From the NCBI GenBank assembly GCA_025210335.1, contig JAOARY010000005.1:1-64000 (forward strand): a stretch of DNA of 64,000 bases. Reading direction: 5' to 3'. The notes beneath the pieces were generated by a model. It had not been told where the DNA came from, did not search any database, and saw only the letters and a list, made by a program, of their open reading frames with translations. The stretch is from Peptostreptococcaceae bacterium. Lineage in GTDB: Bacteria; Bacillota; Clostridia; Peptostreptococcales; Peptostreptococcaceae. The position numbers were made by a program, and so were the translations under genes. Positions within the stretch are counted from its first letter, which is position 1, and every line of letters starts with the position of its first letter. Of the stretch, positions 62,584-64,000 are shown piece after piece.

Positions 62584-64000
62584 ATGAGTACGTTTAAAAG
62601 AAAAATATCTTTAGTACTTACATTATCTTTAATTATGATGAGCTTGACTTTTAATTTTTCTTTTGCAAGTTCATATGTTAATTTGACATTTTTATTTAAA
62701 GATGATGATGCTAAGGATATTTTGGATGGAAGTAAGAATGTTAAGTTTAATACTGCTAAGATTTCCATGGATTTTGATAAGAGATTTATGGTAGTTGATA
62801 GTAGTAAGATAAAGATTAAATGCAATAATGAAGATGAAAATTATAAATTTAATTTTGTAGGAAGGACTGGCGGTATAGATTTTATACTAAAAGACCACTA
62901 CAATCTAAAAAAACAATCACTTTACTCTATTTATATACCTAATGATGCGGTAAAGAAAAAAGATGCAGATATATATGCACAGTCAAAAACTATTTATTTT
63001 GTAACTAATACAGATGAAGGAGTTTATAAGACTGATATATTAAGATCTGTTACACCTGCCAATGATACAAATTCTAATGAATACAAGGATTCGTCAATTG
63101 TATTTGAATTTGCATCAGATATTGAATTTGTTCCTGGAGTAGAAGAAAATATAAATGATTATATAAAATTAGAATCTAGTCCAATTACAAAATATATAGA
63201 TGAATATTATAAGCCTACAAATGAACAAAGTGATAGTTTATCAAATTATGATATAAAAATTACAGATAATAAGCTTATATTAGAATCTAAATATGGAAGA
63301 ATTAAAGGTTTTGCAAATTACAAATTACAGCTAAAAGATAAAACTGTAAGACTTAAGGATGCAAAGCATATAACAAATTACTCTGATTATTCTACATTTG
63401 AGGTTATAGAATTTAAGACAGACAAGATAATAGAAAGCACTTATCCAACTAATAATCAAGAATTTGTTGAAGTTGAACCTGATATTACTTTTGAATTTAA
63501 ATATGATATAGATATTGTTGATATCGAAAAAATACATTTTAAAGACTACAATGCAAATAGACTTCATCTAAATAGAAATAAAATATTTATAAAAGATGGT
63601 AACAAGCTTGTAGTAAGAATTGGGGATAGTGATGGGAAATATCCTCTAAAGAAAAATCACCTATATACTTTTGTTTTAGAAGAAGGTGCAGTTAAATTAA
63701 AAGAACATCCTATATCCAATTATGAGACTTTAATTAATTTTATAACTCAAGGAGAAGGTGATGTTCCGTATCCTACTAAATATTCTTCAGATGATGATAT
63801 GAGTGATGACATTACAACTATTGATGACACTAAATTGGCTAAAGACGGTTATATATATGTCAAGATGAATGAAGATATTAGATTTGATAAGGATTTTGAT
63901 TATTCTAAGAATTTTAAATTATCTTTGATGCAATATGTTTTACCAAACCAAATAAAGCAAACACCAGATGGTGTTGATTATGGTTCAAGATATGATTATA
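62584..64000 (+). CDS. S-layer-like surface protein, N-terminal part (runs off the window)
   Basis: Open from ATG 62584 (AAGGAG at 62565-62570) to the window edge, 472 residues visible. Signal peptide residues 1-25 (MSLTFNFSFA-SS). At least three Ig-like modules of the Big_5 sort follow (SIVFEFASDIEFVPGV...; STYPTNNQEFVEVEPDITFEFKYDIDIVDIEKIHFKD; YIYVKMNEDIRFDKDFDYSKNFKLSL). Composition and module type match the other surface proteins at the left end of the window. No SLH or CWB2 domain is visible so far. It is probably another S-layer-associated protein. Confidence 0.8.
   Translation, partial: MSTFKRKISLVLTLSLIMMSLTFNFSFASSYVNLTFLFKDDDAKDILDGSKNVKFNTAKISMDFDKRFMVVDSSKIKIKCNNEDENYKFNFVGRTGGIDFILKDHYNLKKQSLYSIYIPNDAVKKKDADIYAQSKTIYFVTNTDEGVYKTDILRSVTPANDTNSNEYKDSSIVFEFASDIEFVPGVEENINDYIKLESSPITKYIDEYYKPTNEQSDSLSNYDIKITDNKLILESKYGRIKGFANYKLQLKDKTVRLKDAKHITNYSDYSTFEVIEFKTDKIIESTYPTNNQEFVEVEPDITFEFKYDIDIVDIEKIHFKDYNANRLHLNRNKIFIKDGNKLVVRIGDSDGKYPLKKNHLYTFVLEEGAVKLKEHPISNYETLINFITQGEGDVPYPTKYSSDDDMSDDITTIDDTKLAKDGYIYVKMNEDIRFDKDFDYSKNFKLSLMQYVLPNQIKQTPDGVDYGSRYDY

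Noticed and set aside
1-64000. tRNA, rRNA, riboswitch and CRISPR features.
   Set aside because: No cloverleaf-like GC-rich segments, conserved rRNA stretches, known riboswitch cores or regularly spaced short repeats were recognised by eye; a covariance-model search was not possible.

Overview
The window is very AT-rich (by eye about 26-28% G+C) with strong Gram-positive ribosome binding sites, many Lys/Asn/Ile-rich proteins, TTG/GTG starts, lipobox lipoproteins, Ig-like S-layer-type proteins, a DUF1659/DUF2922 gene pair and two perfect Spo0A-box-like sites. This fits a low-GC anaerobic Firmicute of the Clostridia/Tissierellia type. No rRNA, tRNA or housekeeping gene was seen, so the taxon cannot be fixed further.

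Layout. (1) 1-9717 is a surface-protein region. It holds the 3' end of a large S-layer-like gene, a TPR lipoprotein, a 1412-aa Ig/beta-repeat surface protein, a small secreted protein with an internal duplication, and a 640-aa S-layer-like paralogue. A further Ig-like surface protein runs off the right edge (62584-64000). (2) 9848-26109 is a complete-looking headless contractile tail (PBSX/diffocin-type tailocin). In order it has an ArpU-like regulator, tail completion protein, sheath, tube, a tail-assembly chaperone with a -1 frameshift site, tape measure, hub and baseplate proteins (XkdP/Q/R/S/T/U-like), six paralogous tip or receptor-binding-like proteins, a holin, a beta-propeller protein and a short fibre. 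No capsid, portal, terminase or integrase gene is present, and no endolysin was recognised. (3) 26319-32211 is an even more AT-rich, mostly leftward cassette. It has a split sigma factor (region-4 and region-2 halves in separate genes, like SigO/RsoA), a fibre, a second propeller, a frameshifted TPR regulator, and a divergent XRE repressor with a four-copy operator region. The DUF1659/DUF2922 pair follows.

(4) 32569-33921 is an acidic secreted protein sharing promoter layout with the small secreted protein of region 1. (5) 34576-55714 is a polysaccharide locus of one orientation: Wzz-like co-polymerase, a large Wzy_C/O-antigen-ligase-like protein with TPRs, aminotransferase, initiating sugar-1-phosphate transferase, GNAT acetyltransferase, a GT4, the UDP-L-FucNAc genes fnlA/fnlB/fnlC, a Wzy-like polymerase, a GT-B enzyme, a flippase, the sialic acid genes neuB/neuC/neuA, a pyruvyltransferase-family protein and an N-acetyl-sugar amidotransferase. 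The predicted product is a glycan with a nonulosonic acid (probably Neu5Ac) and L-FucNAc or its acetamidino form. (6) 56059-61889 holds a membrane/TPR protein, a dynamin-like protein with degenerate GTPase motifs plus a helical partner, a membrane-bound PglF/CapD-type dehydratase and an RDD protein.

Overall the window is a cell-surface island. It encodes S-layer-like proteins, the enzymes for a surface glycan, and a tailocin of the kind that kills relatives by recognising such surfaces. The most unusual parts are the six-copy receptor-binding-like array, the -1 frameshift site in the chaperone gene, and the split-sigma/repressor cassette carrying a second fibre-propeller set.
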